From Gemmatimonadota bacterium (GTDB lineage Bacteria > Gemmatimonadota > Gemmatimonadetes > Gemmatimonadales > GWC2-71-9): a DNA stretch of 51,777 nt. The notes beneath the pieces are model-generated. The model did not search any database and was not told the origin of the DNA. It was given only the letters and a program-made list of their open reading frames with translations. Positions within the stretch are counted from its first letter, which is position 1; every line of letters begins with the position of its first letter. The stretch lies in assembly GCA_003222085.1 (NCBI GenBank), contig QHUK01000030.1, positions 1 through 51,777 on the forward strand. Reading direction: 5' to 3'. Below, in pieces: positions 7,647-17,892 of the stretch. Made by a program: the position numbers and the translations under genes.

Positions 7647-9854
7647 TCAGTGGTCGATGGCGCGCCGGCCCGGGGGGGGCGCGTAGGTCGTGTTGGCCAG
7701 GATCGCATCCCGCAGGGCGATGGCCCGCTCGGCGCGCGGCGGATCTTCGTCACGCAACGCCGCGGCGATCGTATCGTACGCGAAGACGTATCCCAGGAGG
7801 CTGTTCTGCGAGGGCACGTCGACCCAGCCGCGAGGCCGCGGTCGGGCGGCGGTCGCACCCCCGCGATACACCCCGAACACGAGCGCGACGGACCGCGGCA
7901 CGTTCACGAAACCGCGCCCATCCAGGAGCCGCACGCTCTCGCTCGCCGCCACGGGGCGGGGCACGAGGCGGCGCACCAGCCCCTCGCCCACCAGATAGGG
8001 AGAGAGACCGAGCTGATCCGCGTAATTGCCCGTGGAGGTGGAGAAGTAAATCGGGCGCTTTCCCAACTCGTCCTTGATGATCTGCAGCACCGCCAGGTCC
8101 GACCGCATCAGGTACGGGCGCCCGAGCGCGCCGGGGTCGAGCTTGACCGCGATCGGCCCGAGGTAGCCGGTGGCGGGCTGCGCCAGCGGGACGTACTCGG
8201 GTAGCGTGTCGGCGGGGCTGCCGAGATAGAAGCGGCTCATCCAGGGTGCGGCGGGGCGCGGCCAGGCGTGGCCGCGGTACAGGTCGGGAGCGGTACCTGT
8301 GTCGAAAGTCGGCGGTGCTCGCCGCTGCAGCTGCCGCAGATACCAGCCGGTGTTCGCGAGCGACAGCACGAGCACGCTCACGTCCTTGCGGACGCCGTCG
8401 ACCTCCTGCGCGTACCACAGGGGGAATGTGTCGTTGTCACCCGCCGTCACGAGGAGCGCGTAGGGATCCACCGACTGCAGCACGTCGTGGGCGTAGTCGC
8501 GCGCCAGGGTCTCACCGCTGCGAGGCGCGGTGAGCCGGTTGCCGGCGAGGGGGACGAGCGCGAGGAGGAGCACGAGGGCCGCCGGGGCCAATCGTCTCGC
8601 GGGTGCCGCCGTCGGCGCTCGCGCGGCGATCGCCTCCTCGATCCACTCCATCACGCTCGCGATGCCCATCCCCACCCACACGCCCCACGCGGCGAACGAC
8701 GCGATGAAGAAGTAATCCCGCTCCCGGACCTCATGCTCCAGTCCCGGTCCTCCGAAGGGCTGTGAATAGCCCCATCTGAAGTTGAGATAGAACACGAGCG
8801 CGACCGTGAGGGTCAGCATCAGCGTCGCCATCGCGAACGCGGCCCGGCGCTCGGCTCGCCAGTGACGCCGCGCCCCCAGGAGCCCCAATGCGGCGAACAG
8901 GACCGCCAGCGACGCTCGCATCCCGGGGAGCCAATCCCGGCCGAATTGCCAGGCGAAGTATTGCACGTAGTTCAGGAGCTGTTGCCCGTACAGCACAAGC
9001 GTGTGGCCCGGGTTGTCGGGGCCGGGCGGATACATCGGGTTGTCGAACACCGAGGGCTTGCCGAACTGTTCGCGTGCGAGGACGGCTTTGAGGGCCGGCC
9101 AGGTGGTCGCCTCACCCTGGTTGAGGTACGGGTCGAAGTGCGCCCGAATCGGGATGAAGAGGTTGACGCTCGTCCCGACTGCCACGACGAGCGCGGCCGC
9201 AACGAGGAACCGCGGCCTGAGCAGCGCGCGCGGGTCAGTCAGCACCACGTACACCAGCACCGCCGGCGCCACGAGGACGCCCATCAAATGGTTGGTTGCT
9301 GTGAGAGCAAGCAGGTAGGCGATGAGCACCAGGTGATGATCGCGTCGGGCGCTCTCCGGCTGGTCCGCCCATCGCATCGCGAGCCAGAGCACCAAGGCGA
9401 TCGTCAACACGCTCAGGGTATAGACCTTCTCATTCACCACCGACTGGTTCCACACGGTGAACGCCGTGGCTCCGACGACGGCACCGGCGGCCGCAACCAG
9501 CCGCCGTCGCCAAGTGGGCGCGACGATAGGCCGCAACCAGCGCTCTCCGATGAGGAACCATACGCCCGACGCGGCGGCGCTCGTCACGGCCGCGAAGAGA
9601 TTGATGCGTCGGGCATAGTCCACGCCCAACGGGAGCAGCCCCCACGCGTGCGCCAGAATGACGAACAGGGGGTTCGCGGGAGGGTGGGGAATCCCGAGCG
9701 CGTGCGCGGCGGTGATGTACTCGGACGCGTCCCAGAACTGCGTCGTGGGTGCGAGCGTCAGCACGTACAGCACGAGGGCGCCCAAGGCAACGACGCCCGC
9801 AACCAGATAGGGAGGCCGCTCGGCTGCGACGCCCGGTGTCGGTGGGTCGGTCAT
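7647..9854 (-). CDS. DUF2723 family multi-pass membrane protein, copy 2
   Basis: Encodes 735 residues from the ATG at 9854; longer frames upstream run into purH and are not credible. Its sequence is collinear with the downstream copy: TQFWDASEYITAAHALGIPHPPANPLF, VWNQSVVNEKVYTLSVLTIAL, NHLMGVLVAP and LLVTAGDNDTFPLWYAQEVDGVRKD are near matches, while loops and the C-terminal tail differ. It follows purH by 14 bases. As with copy 1, a GT-C type glycosyltransferase role is suggested only by topology and the acidic motif in the first extracytoplasmic loop. Two adjacent diverged copies suggest old duplication with different acceptors or donors. Confidence 0.85.
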   Translation of the reverse strand: MTDPPTPGVAAERPPYLVAGVVALGALVLYVLTLAPTTQFWDASEYITAAHALGIPHPPANPLFVILAHAWGLLPLGVDYARRINLFAAVTSAAASGVWFLIGERWLRPIVAPTWRRRLVAAAGAVVGATAFTVWNQSVVNEKVYTLSVLTIALVLWLAMRWADQPESARRDHHLVLIAYLLALTATNHLMGVLVAPAVLVYVVLTDPRALLRPRFLVAAALVVAVGTSVNLFIPIRAHFDPYLNQGEATTWPALKAVLAREQFGKPSVFDNPMYPPGPDNPGHTLVLYGQQLLNYVQYFAWQFGRDWLPGMRASLAVLFAALGLLGARRHWRAERRAAFAMATLMLTLTVALVFYLNFRWGYSQPFGGPGLEHEVRERDYFFIASFAAWGVWVGMGIASVMEWIEEAIAARAPTAAPARRLAPAALVLLLALVPLAGNRLTAPRSGETLARDYAHDVLQSVDPYALLVTAGDNDTFPLWYAQEVDGVRKDVSVLVLSLANTGWYLRQLQRRAPPTFDTGTAPDLYRGHAWPRPAAPWMSRFYLGSPADTLPEYVPLAQPATGYLGPIAVKLDPGALGRPYLMRSDLAVLQIIKDELGKRPIYFSTSTGNYADQLGLSPYLVGEGLVRRLVPRPVAASESVRLLDGRGFVNVPRSVALVFGVYRGGATAARPRPRGWVDVPSQNSLLGYVFAYDTIAAALRDEDPPRAERAIALRDAILANTTYAPPPGRRAIDH

Positions 9855-9868
9855 GCGCTCGTCACGGG

Positions 9869-11437
9869 TTAGTGCCGGAATTGTCGGATGCCGGTGAACA
9901 CCATCGCCAGGCCCGCCTGATCGGCCGCCGCCGTTACCTCGGCGTCCTTTACCGAGCCGCCCGGCTGGATGATCGCGCGTACGCCCGCCCGCGCGGCCTC
10001 TTCTACCCCGTCCGCGAACGGAAAGAACGCGTCGGAAGCTAACGCGGCGCCGTTGGGATCGTGACCCTGTTGGCGCGCCTTGTGGATCGCCAGGAACGAG
10101 GCGTCCACACGCGACGTCTGCCCCGCGCCGATTCCGATCGCGGCTTCGTCGCGGGCCACGAGAATCGCGTTCGACTTGACCGCCCCGACGGCGGCCCACG
10201 CGAAGCGCAGGTCGCGCCACTCGAAGGCGTTCGGCGGCCGCTTGGTCACCACCTTCCAGCGGGTTTCATCCATGACCTGCTCGATGCGTGAGCGCTGCTG
10301 TGTGAGCAACCCGCCCCGAATCCGCTTCCAGTCCCAACCGGCGGCCTCTCCGGCGGGGAGCCGCACCACGCGCAGGTTCTTCTTCTCCCGGAACACGGTG
10401 ACGGCGTCGTCCGCGAACGCGGGTGCTACCACTACTTCGACGAACAACCCTCGCATCGCCTCCGCCGCCGCGCGGTCTACCTGCACATTGAACGCGATTA
10501 CCGATCCGAAGGCGGACGTACGATCCGTGGCCAGGGCCCGCTCGTACGCCTCGCCGGGCGAGCCGCCCAGCGCGATGCCGCACGGAGTCGTATGCTTGAT
10601 GATGGCGCACGCGGCACGGCTCGTGCCGCTCGAGCTCCAGGGCGCGACCGCCAGGAGCCCCGCGTCCAGATCCAGCAGGTTGTTGAAGGACAGCTCTTTG
10701 CCGGAAAGCTGCTCCAGGTCGCGGATGCCGGGCTCCGCCGTGGCGTACAGTGCGGCTTCCTGGTGCGGGTTCTCGCCGTAGCGAAGCTCCTGGCGGTGCT
10801 CCAGCGCGAGCGTGATCCGCTGGGGCCACCCGGGCGCATCCTTGGTCAGGTAGCGGTGGATCGCGGCGTCGTAGGCGGCGGTGTGAGCGAAGACCTTGGC
10901 GGCAAACTCTCGGCGCATACCCGGGGACCCCGGGCTTGCGCCCGGGGTTAGTTCACCCGCCTTCAGTCCCGCGATGACGGCGGGATAGTCATCCGGGTCC
11001 ACGACCACGAGCACGTCCTGGTGGTTCTTCGCCGCCGAGCGGAGCATGGAGGGGCCCCCGATATCGATTTGCTCGATCGCCTGCTCGAAGGCGACGCCGC
11101 GCTGCGCGATCGTTTCGCGGAACGGATAGAGGTTGACGACCACCAGGTCGATCGGGGTGATGGCGTGCTCGGCCAGCGCGGCGCGATCACCGGGATGGGC
11201 GCGGCGCGCGAGCAGGCCGCCGTGCACCTTGGGGTGCAGCGTCTTCACGCGACCGTCCATCATCTCGGGGAAACCCGTCACCTGCTCGATCGGAATCACG
11301 GGGATCCCGGCCTTCCGGAGGGCCTCGGCGGTGCCACCGGTGGACACGATCTCCCAGCCGAGCGCGACCAGCTCCCGGGCGAGCTCCACGATGCCGCGCT
11401 TGTCCGACACCGACAGCAGGGCTCGGGTCTTTACCAC
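9869..11437 (-). CDS. purH: Bifunctional AICAR transformylase/IMP cyclohydrolase
   Basis: Encodes 522 residues from a GTG at 11437, seven bases inside the preceding peptidase gene; the protein begins [20 protein letters not shown], the usual PurH start. It catalyses the last two steps of IMP synthesis. The N-terminal MGS-like cyclohydrolase domain (about 1-190) has [29 protein letters not shown] and [16 protein letters not shown]. The transformylase domain follows, with [25 protein letters not shown] and a C-terminal [12 protein letters not shown]...IQPGGSVKD motif. Residues about 163-173 ([11 protein letters not shown]) are encoded by a GC-rich palindrome and look like a short insertion compared with homologues, in a loop before [12 protein letters not shown]. 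purN lies three genes upstream in the same operon. Confidence 0.96.
   Translation of the reverse strand: MVKTRALLSVSDKRGIVELARELVALGWEIVSTGGTAEALRKAGIPVIPIEQVTGFPEMMDGRVKTLHPKVHGGLLARRAHPGDRAALAEHAITPIDLVVVNLYPFRETIAQRGVAFEQAIEQIDIGGPSMLRSAAKNHQDVLVVVDPDDYPAVIAGLKAGELTPGASPGSPGMRREFAAKVFAHTAAYDAAIHRYLTKDAPGWPQRITLALEHRQELRYGENPHQEAALYATAEPGIRDLEQLSGKELSFNNLLDLDAGLLAVAPWSSSGTSRAACAIIKHTTPCGIALGGSPGEAYERALATDRTSAFGSVIAFNVQVDRAAAEAMRGLFVEVVVAPAFADDAVTVFREKKNLRVVRLPAGEAAGWDWKRIRGGLLTQQRSRIEQVMDETRWKVVTKRPPNAFEWRDLRFAWAAVGAVKSNAILVARDEAAIGIGAGQTSRVDASFLAIHKARQQGHDPNGAALASDAFFPFADGVEEAARAGVRAIIQPGGSVKDAEVTAAADQAGLAMVFTGIRQFRH
10928..10947. repeat. GC-rich palindrome inside the purH reading frame
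   Basis: The 20-mer CCCCGGGCTTGCGCCCGGGG has perfect 8-base arms and a 4-base loop. It lies within purH and is translated. Its reverse complement differs at only one position from the element at 26616-26635, which also lies in coding sequence, so the two are copies of one dispersed family. Confidence 0.75.
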
Positions 11438-12540
11438 GTCTCGGCCACTGCGCGGATCAAGTCGGCGAGGCTCACCACGTCCTTCAGGTCCACGACCTCG
11501 ACGGGAGAGTGGGAGTAGCGGAGCGGCCAGCCGATCGCCACGTCGACCACGCCGTATGGCGTGAATACGGATCCGTCGTTGCCGCCGTTGGTGGTGCCGA
11601 CCTGCAACGCGACGCCGCGCGCCCGGGCGACCTGGACGAGCGAGTCCACGTATGCGGGGGGCGTGACGGACGAGTTGTCGAGCGCCCGCGCCACCGCTCC
11701 CCGCCCGATGGGGGCCACGGCGAAATTGGGCGGCTCGAGCGGTGAGTCTGCCGACACGAAGGTATCGATCGCGTAGACGCGTCGCGGCATCATGCCGAGG
11801 GTCGCCGCCGCCGCTTCCGCTCCCTCGAGCCCGATCTCCTCGCGTACGCTCCAGATGAAAATCACCTGGTGCTTGAGCGCCGCCCGGTCCAGTCGCCGCA
11901 GTGCGAGCAGCTGCGCGGCCGACCCGACGCGATCGTCGAACGACCGGCCGGTTGCGCGGGTGCCCGCGAGCCGGACGTACTGCTTCGGCATCGTCACTGT
12001 AGCCCCGGGGCTCACGCCGCGAGCCATCGCGCCGGCGCGCGATCCGGCGCCCACGTCGACGCGGAGCGGGGGCGGGGTGCGACGCGTGAAGCCGGAGTCG
12101 CGCGGCAGGAAGATGCCCGCCACCTCGCCCCGGTCCGTGTGCACCAGCGCCGGTTGTGCCTCGAACAGGGAGGAGAAGAAGGCGCCGCGGGTTTCCAGCT
12201 CGAGCGTCCCGTCGTCCCGGATCCCGCTCACGCGAAAGCCGATTTCGTCCAGGTGCGCAATGAACGCGACCACGGGGCCACCCTGGCCGACTCGCACCCA
12301 CAGGTTGCCCGCGGTGTCGGTCTCGCTCTTGGCCCAGGCGGGCAGCAGCCGCTTCACTGCCTCCCGCACCGGGCCCTCGGCGCTGGAGACGCCGTAGGAC
12401 TCCACTAGCGGGGCGAGTACGGTTTGCGCCTCCGAGATTCGAACGGAATCTTGGGCGGAAAGACGGTAGAGCGGTAACGCGGTAAGCAGCCCCGCTGCGG
12501 TGCCCACCGCTCTACCGCTATACCGCCATACCGGCCTCAT
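11431..12540 (-). CDS. Secreted M42 family metallopeptidase with intact active site
   Basis: Encodes 369 residues from the ATG at 12540, which overlaps the previous stop (ATGA) and has GGAGGG just before it. An N-terminal signal peptide ends at LYRLSAQ (about residue 30), so the enzyme is exported. The two-metal site of M42 peptidases is complete: His in AHLDEIGF (residue 96), Asp in SFDDRVG, the Glu pair in VREEIGLEG, Asp in YAIDTF and His in YSHSPVE. The expected activity is aminopeptidase or related peptide hydrolysis in the periplasm. Typical family members are cytoplasmic, so export is notable. The first 30 codons coincide with a head-to-head octamer repeat. It is coupled to a degenerate paralogue upstream and to purH downstream. 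Confidence 0.87.
   Translation of the reverse strand: MRPVWRYSGRAVGTAAGLLTALPLYRLSAQDSVRISEAQTVLAPLVESYGVSSAEGPVREAVKRLLPAWAKSETDTAGNLWVRVGQGGPVVAFIAHLDEIGFRVSGIRDDGTLELETRGAFFSSLFEAQPALVHTDRGEVAGIFLPRDSGFTRRTPPPLRVDVGAGSRAGAMARGVSPGATVTMPKQYVRLAGTRATGRSFDDRVGSAAQLLALRRLDRAALKHQVIFIWSVREEIGLEGAEAAAATLGMMPRRVYAIDTFVSADSPLEPPNFAVAPIGRGAVARALDNSSVTPPAYVDSLVQVARARGVALQVGTTNGGNDGSVFTPYGVVDVAIGWPLRYSHSPVEVVDLKDVVSLADLIRAVAETW
12464..12533. repeat. Head-to-head octamer repeats within the M42 signal peptide coding region
   Basis: The left side reads GGTAGAGC-GGTAACGC-GGTAAGCA and the right side ACCGCTCT-ACCGCTAT-ACCGCCAT-ACCGG. The two sides form a 12-base inverted repeat (12464-12475 with 12506-12517) around a loop that has its own small hairpin. 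The whole element is translated as part of the signal peptide of the M42 peptidase. Confidence 0.65.
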
Positions 12541-13415
12541 CGTCCCTCCATCCATTGCGTCATTTCCCGGACCAGCTTGTCCGCGTCGGCGAAGGCCACC
12601 GTCTCCACCGCCGTGTCCATGTAGCGCGCGGGGAGGGCAGCGGTTTTGGTGTCGTCGAACGGCCCGAGCAACGCCTTCACGCTCGCGAGGCCGGCGTTGC
12701 TCGCATAGAGGCTCTGCACCGTGAACGCGACGACGACCGTGCCCTTCACGTTGGGCTTCGCCTGGACCGCCGCCGCGAGCGCGGCACAGGCGGCGCGCCG
12801 TCCGGCGGCGGGCGCGGCGAGCAACCGCTCGCCGTAGAGTTGCGGCCGTTTGGCGAGCGACACGGGCGCGAGTACCGCGATCCCGAGAGCTTGCACCTCG
12901 GCCGCCGAGCTCGCGCCCACGTCCACGTACGCGTTGTCCACGGTGAACACGAGATCGGGTGCTCCGGTCGCGACGCGCCCACGCGTCAGGTGCGTCGACC
13001 TCACGGCGACGACACCGGGTACCGCGCTTCTCGTCCCGAAGACGGTCACGCGGTGACCCTCGAGCTCTTGATCGAGCAGCGGAGGCGCTGTGCGGCCTCC
13101 CCCTCCCACGCGGCGCAGCAGCAAGAATCCGTCGGGCAGGATGTTGCCCACGACATACCCGACTTCGTCGAGCGGACAGGTGCAGAGTCGCTTCGGGGAG
13201 CCCCGACCCAGCGTGAGCGTCAGGTTGCCCGCCTGATCACGGGTGCTGCCGGGGAAGAGCGCCCGGAGCGAGTCCACCATCGCCTGCTCGAGACCGGTGA
13301 CGGCGGTCATGGAGGCGAAACGGATCGCGAGGCGATCGACGTCGCCTTGGGCGGACAGGCGGACTGTGGGACCGAGGGAAAGCACGAGTGTCAGGACCAC
13401 GGTCGTCGTTCCCAC
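12537..13415 (-). CDS. M42 peptidase-like protein lacking the metal-binding residues (pseudoenzyme)
   Basis: Encodes about 292 residues. The protein is collinear with the intact M42 peptidase downstream but every metal ligand I can align is changed. AHLDEIGF becomes CPLDEVGY, the FDDRVG region becomes LAAPAAG, VREEIG becomes VQSLYA and YSHSPVE becomes YMDTAVE. The segment holding the IDTF Asp is missing. A signal peptide is present (VVLTLVLSLGPTVRLSAQ). The start is uncertain: GTG at 13415 is chosen, and other GTG/TTG codons lie upstream up to 13556, all within or beside a paired-hairpin element. The frame is long and otherwise M42-like, so it is probably a functional non-catalytic protein and not a decaying gene. 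It may partner or regulate the active enzyme that follows with an ATGA overlap. Confidence 0.7.
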   Translation of the reverse strand: MGTTTVVLTLVLSLGPTVRLSAQGDVDRLAIRFASMTAVTGLEQAMVDSLRALFPGSTRDQAGNLTLTLGRGSPKRLCTCPLDEVGYVVGNILPDGFLLLRRVGGGGRTAPPLLDQELEGHRVTVFGTRSAVPGVVAVRSTHLTRGRVATGAPDLVFTVDNAYVDVGASSAAEVQALGIAVLAPVSLAKRPQLYGERLLAAPAAGRRAACAALAAAVQAKPNVKGTVVVAFTVQSLYASNAGLASVKALLGPFDDTKTAALPARYMDTAVETVAFADADKLVREMTQWMEGR

Positions 13416-13510
13416 GCTCAAGCGTGGGCCCGGCACGGCACTGTGCAGAAGCACACGCGCGCGTAGACGCTTCAGCGTTGTGCTGCGCCGGGCCCATCCT
13501 TCAGGATGGG
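13411..13510. repeat. Paired-hairpin (REPIN-like) element at the 5' end of the dead M42 gene
   Basis: Two 18-base hairpins bound the element: CCCACGCT-CA-AGCGTGGG (13411-13428) and CCCATCCT-TC-AGGATGGG (13493-13510), each with 8-base arms and a 2-base loop. Directly inside them GGGCCCGGC (13426-13434) and GCCGGGCCC (near 13487-13495) are inverted copies, so the whole 100 bases can fold into one larger hairpin. It fills most of the purN to M42-like interval and overlaps the candidate start codons. Confidence 0.65.
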
Positions 13511-13542
13511 GAACAATGTCGCGGCCCCCGACATCTTTCGCT

Positions 13543-14193
13543 CTATCCCTGAGCACCGAACCTCACGGAAGGTTGGTCCGCCACGACGAATGCCCCACCG
13601 CTCGCGACCAGCCGCACGGGCCCCTCCGGTACCCCCAACCGTGCGAGCTCCACGACCGCCTGCGGCAGCAACTGGTGCTCCACTTCGAGCACGCGCGCGG
13701 CAAGCGTGTCCGGCGTGTCGTCCCGACGGACCGGCACGGGCCACTGCGCGATGATCGGGCCGCGGTCGTACTCCTCGTCCACGTAGTGGACCGTCGCTCC
13801 GGTGAGCGCGGCGCCGCTCGCGAGCACGGCTTCGTGGACGCGGCGGCCGTACATCCCGGGGCCGCCGAACGCGGGGAGCAGCGCCGGATGGATATTAATC
13901 AGGCGCCAGCGAAGCCGCGCGATCGCGCCGGTTGGAATGCGCTTCAGGTATCCCGCGAGCACCACGAGCCTCGCGTCGCCGATGGCCGTCACGACCTCGC
14001 CCGGATCGTCCGGGTGCGCGAGCACGAGTGTGGACACCCCCGCCCGCCGCGCCCGCTCGAGCGCGCCCGCGTCGGCGCGGCTCGCGACCACGCGCGTGAC
14101 CCGGGCCGCCGGCGAGTCGCGCAGCGCGTCGAGCAGCGCTTGGAGGTTCGTCCCGGCGCCCGAGACCAGCACGGCCACCGGAATCGGGCTCAC
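13543..14193 (-). CDS. purN: Phosphoribosylglycinamide formyltransferase
   Basis: Encodes 216 residues from a GTG at 14193 that overlaps the previous stop (GTGA). It transfers a formyl group from 10-formyl-THF to GAR in purine synthesis. The N-terminal VAVLVSGAGTNLQALLDAL is the GAR-binding loop. The catalytic set is present: Asn and His in INIHPALLPAFGG, the partner Asp in HYVDEEYDRGPII, and the hydrophobic LVVLAGYLKRIP before them. The length is normal for PurN. It shares the operon with purH, separated by the two M42-type genes. Confidence 0.95.
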   Translation of the reverse strand: MSPIPVAVLVSGAGTNLQALLDALRDSPAARVTRVVASRADAGALERARRAGVSTLVLAHPDDPGEVVTAIGDARLVVLAGYLKRIPTGAIARLRWRLINIHPALLPAFGGPGMYGRRVHEAVLASGAALTGATVHYVDEEYDRGPIIAQWPVPVRRDDTPDTLAARVLEVEHQLLPQAVVELARLGVPEGPVRLVASGGAFVVADQPSVRFGAQG

Positions 14194-14621
14194 CGATCGC
14201 ACGGGGCGAGCGAGCGAGGCCTCGATCCGGCGACGACGCTGAGGGTGAACGCGCCGGTGGCGAACCGCTCGCTGCTCGTCACCACGATGAAATAGTCTCC
14301 GGTTCGGGGCAATCGGACGCTGAGCCGGGCGTTGCAGTGGCCGCCCGAGTCGTCGTCCTGGGGTGCTGCGCCCTCGAAGCCTGGGCCCAGCAGGAACGCG
14401 TACGCGTCGAACGCGGCCGCCGCAACGTCGATCGTGACGGTCTGCCCGGCCCGTCCCGCGAGCCGCCACTGCTGCGCGTAGGTGCTCTCCGCGGGGAGGC
14501 GCGCGTCGCGCCGCGTGAGCGAGTCCCGCACCGTGTCTCCCACGGCGATCGTCCGGTTCCCCTGCGCGGCGAGCACGCCCGGGCACATGGCGAGCAGGAC
14601 GCACAGTCTCCACGGCTCCAT
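14190..14621 (-). CDS. Secreted PPC-domain protein
   Basis: Encodes 143 residues from the ATG at 14621, preceded by GGGGCGAG. The signal peptide MEPWRLCVLLAMCPGVLAAQ ends near residue 20. The rest is one bacterial pre-peptidase C-terminal (PPC) type beta-sandwich: AGQTVTIDVAAAAFDAYAFLLGP, a DDDSGG loop, then LSVRLPRTGDYFIVVTSS. Such domains usually accompany secreted peptidases, but here it stands alone between gmhB and purN. A role with the nearby secreted M42 pair is possible but only inferred from proximity. Confidence 0.75.
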   Translation of the reverse strand: MEPWRLCVLLAMCPGVLAAQGNRTIAVGDTVRDSLTRRDARLPAESTYAQQWRLAGRAGQTVTIDVAAAAFDAYAFLLGPGFEGAAPQDDDSGGHCNARLSVRLPRTGDYFIVVTSSERFATGAFTLSVVAGSRPRSLAPCDR

Positions 14622-14643
14622 CTCGCCCCGCAATCTGCGGGCG

Positions 14644-15202
14644 CTAGCCACCGCGCACAATCTCGGCGGCGGCGACCGCGAGGTCCGCCACGACGGAGAC
14701 GCCGAGGGCGCGCGCTTGCGCCGCGTACGCCGCGCCGCGACCCGTCGCCGCCAAGAGGGCACGCCCTCCCAGCTGTCGCGCGGGCTCGACGTCGCTCAAG
14801 CGATCACCCACCCAATAGCAACGGGCGAGGTCGAGGCCGAGGGCGGCTTGCGCCTCACGGAACAACAGCAGTCCGGGCTTGCGGCACTCGCACGATCCCG
14901 TGATGTCCGGATGGTGTGGGCAGAAGTAGGCGCCGTCGAGCCGCGCGCCGCGCTCCGCCAGCAGCTCGACCAGGCGACGCTGCACGGCGTTGTAGGCGCT
15001 CGCGTCGTACAGGCCGCGCGCGATTCCCGACTGGTTGGAGACGGTGATCACGAGCCAGCCCGCTTGGTTCAGTCGGTGAATCGCCTCTCCGGCGCCGGGG
15101 AGGAGGCGGACCTTCCCGGGCTCGTGCAGGAAGCCCGGGTCCTCCACGATCGTGCCGTCGCGGTCGAGAAAGACCGCGCGCGGCGCGCCCCCGGCTCGGG
15201 CG

Positions 15203-15210
<8 letters not shown>
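14644..15210 (-). CDS. gmhB: D-glycero-D-manno-heptose 1,7-bisphosphate 7-phosphatase (HAD family)
   Basis: Encodes 188 residues. HAD motif I is FLDRDGTIVED, motif II lies in VITVSNQSGIARG, and motif III/IV in CRKPG...YWVGDRLSDVEPA. The Cys/His cluster CPHHPDITGSCECRKPG is the structural zinc site typical of GmhB. The enzyme dephosphorylates heptose bisphosphate on the way to ADP-heptose for LPS core, which fits a diderm envelope. The start overlaps the end of selA by eight bases. The related histidinol-phosphatase is less likely because the GmhB-type zinc loop and order match well. Confidence 0.88.
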
Positions 15211-16554
<1,344 letters not shown>

Positions 16555-16558
<4 letters not shown>

Positions 16559-17892
16559 GGCCCCTTGGCCTTGGTGGTATCGCGCGACGCAGGTTTCGGC
16601 ACGGGGATCTCGACCACCCCGACGCCGTCGGCCGCGACGCCGCTCAGCCCGATCGCCGCGCGCACGCGCACGAGGTACTTCGCGCCCGGTGTGAGGGGCT
16701 GCGCGGTCTGGACGACCAGCCGGTCGTAGGGTACGGGGCGCTGGCTCAGGAGCTTGCGGATGCGGGCGGTGTCGACCTTGGCGGCGGAAGTGTCGCGACG
16801 CGACGGCGCGCCCGGGGCGCGGCCGACGGCGGGCGCCCGCTGGGCTGCCGGAGGCCGCACCCCCAGCCGTGCCGTCGTATCACGCCGTGCCGTCGTATCG
16901 CGCCGCGCCGTCGTATCCCGCAGCCGCTTGAGCGAGTCGGCCACCGCCCGCGCCCGCGCCTGGAGCGAATCGAACTGCGCCGGCCGGTAGAGGGCCCGCA
17001 CGCGGACGGCCGTCGTGTCGGGCAGCGCGAATACGCGCACCGCGGCCGTGTCCGGCGGGCGCGCCGGATCGAGCGGCTGCGAGAAGGAGATGCGGAGAGT
17101 GACCGAGTCCACCGACTCGACGGTGCGCACCCGCGGGCCGACCGTGTCGTGCACGAACGCCCAGAGGAGGGCGCTCGCCGTCGAGTCCACCGTGACCGTG
17201 ACCGTATCGAACGGCTCGCGTCGGTCCTGGCGGCGGTTGTTGTTCTGGTCCTGAATGGCCCACACGCGATAGCGCCCGGATGGGATCTCCCGCAGCCGGA
17301 AGTTCCCCGCCGAGTCCGTCAGCGTGACGTAAGCGGCGGTGTCGGGGAGCGGGACGGCCCGGATCACGGCCTGCGCCAGCGTCCGCTGCTCGACCCACAA
17401 CAGCGCCGTACCGCTGAGCGAGGCCCCGGGCAGGGCGCCGCCGGTCGAGAAGACGATCGTCGTGCCGGTCTTCGTGACGTTGCGCCGCAGGTCCGCGATG
17501 CCGGGCAGCACTTCGAGATGGTACACCCGGTTCGGCTTCCACCCCTCTTCGGGCCGGACGTGAATCGCGCTGCGGTGCCAGGACACCTTGACGTCGCCTG
17601 CCACCGGCGACAGCACGATCTTCTGCGCCAGGCCGGTGATCGCGCCGCCTCCTCCTCCTCCGATGGCGCCCGGCGCCTCGTCGATCACCTCGTCGAACTG
17701 AACGACGGCTTTGTCCCGGAAACCCGGCACGACCGCTCCCGACTCCGGGACGGTGCGCAGGATGGCAGCCGGCTTGGTGCGGGGCGGGCCGCCCGGCGGC
17801 GCACCCTGGTTGGCGCAGCCGAGCGCCAACGCGCTCAGGAGCAGCCCAGCGACTTGAGCTTGTCGGCCAGCACCTGCCGCTGGTCGTGCCAC
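16555..17892 (-). CDS. Lipoprotein with an N-terminal Ig-like (SbsA type) domain
   Basis: Encodes 445 residues from a GTG at 17892, 58 bases inside valS. The signal peptide ends at LLLSALALGC, with the lipid Cys at residue 26. Residues about 40-150 (TVPESGAVVPGFRDKAVVQFDEVID ... KPNRVYHLEVLPGIADLRRN) fit the SbsA Ig-like (Big_5) domain. A carboxypeptidase-regulatory/SpaA-like strand set follows (AYVTLTDSAGNFRLREIPSGRYRVWAIQD). A second Big_5-like region is interrupted by a low-complexity linker holding three RDTTAR repeats and ends LTPGAKYLVRVRA. Such proteins are common in Bacteroidetes and Gemmatimonadota envelopes with no known function. It is translationally coupled to selA. Confidence 0.8.
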
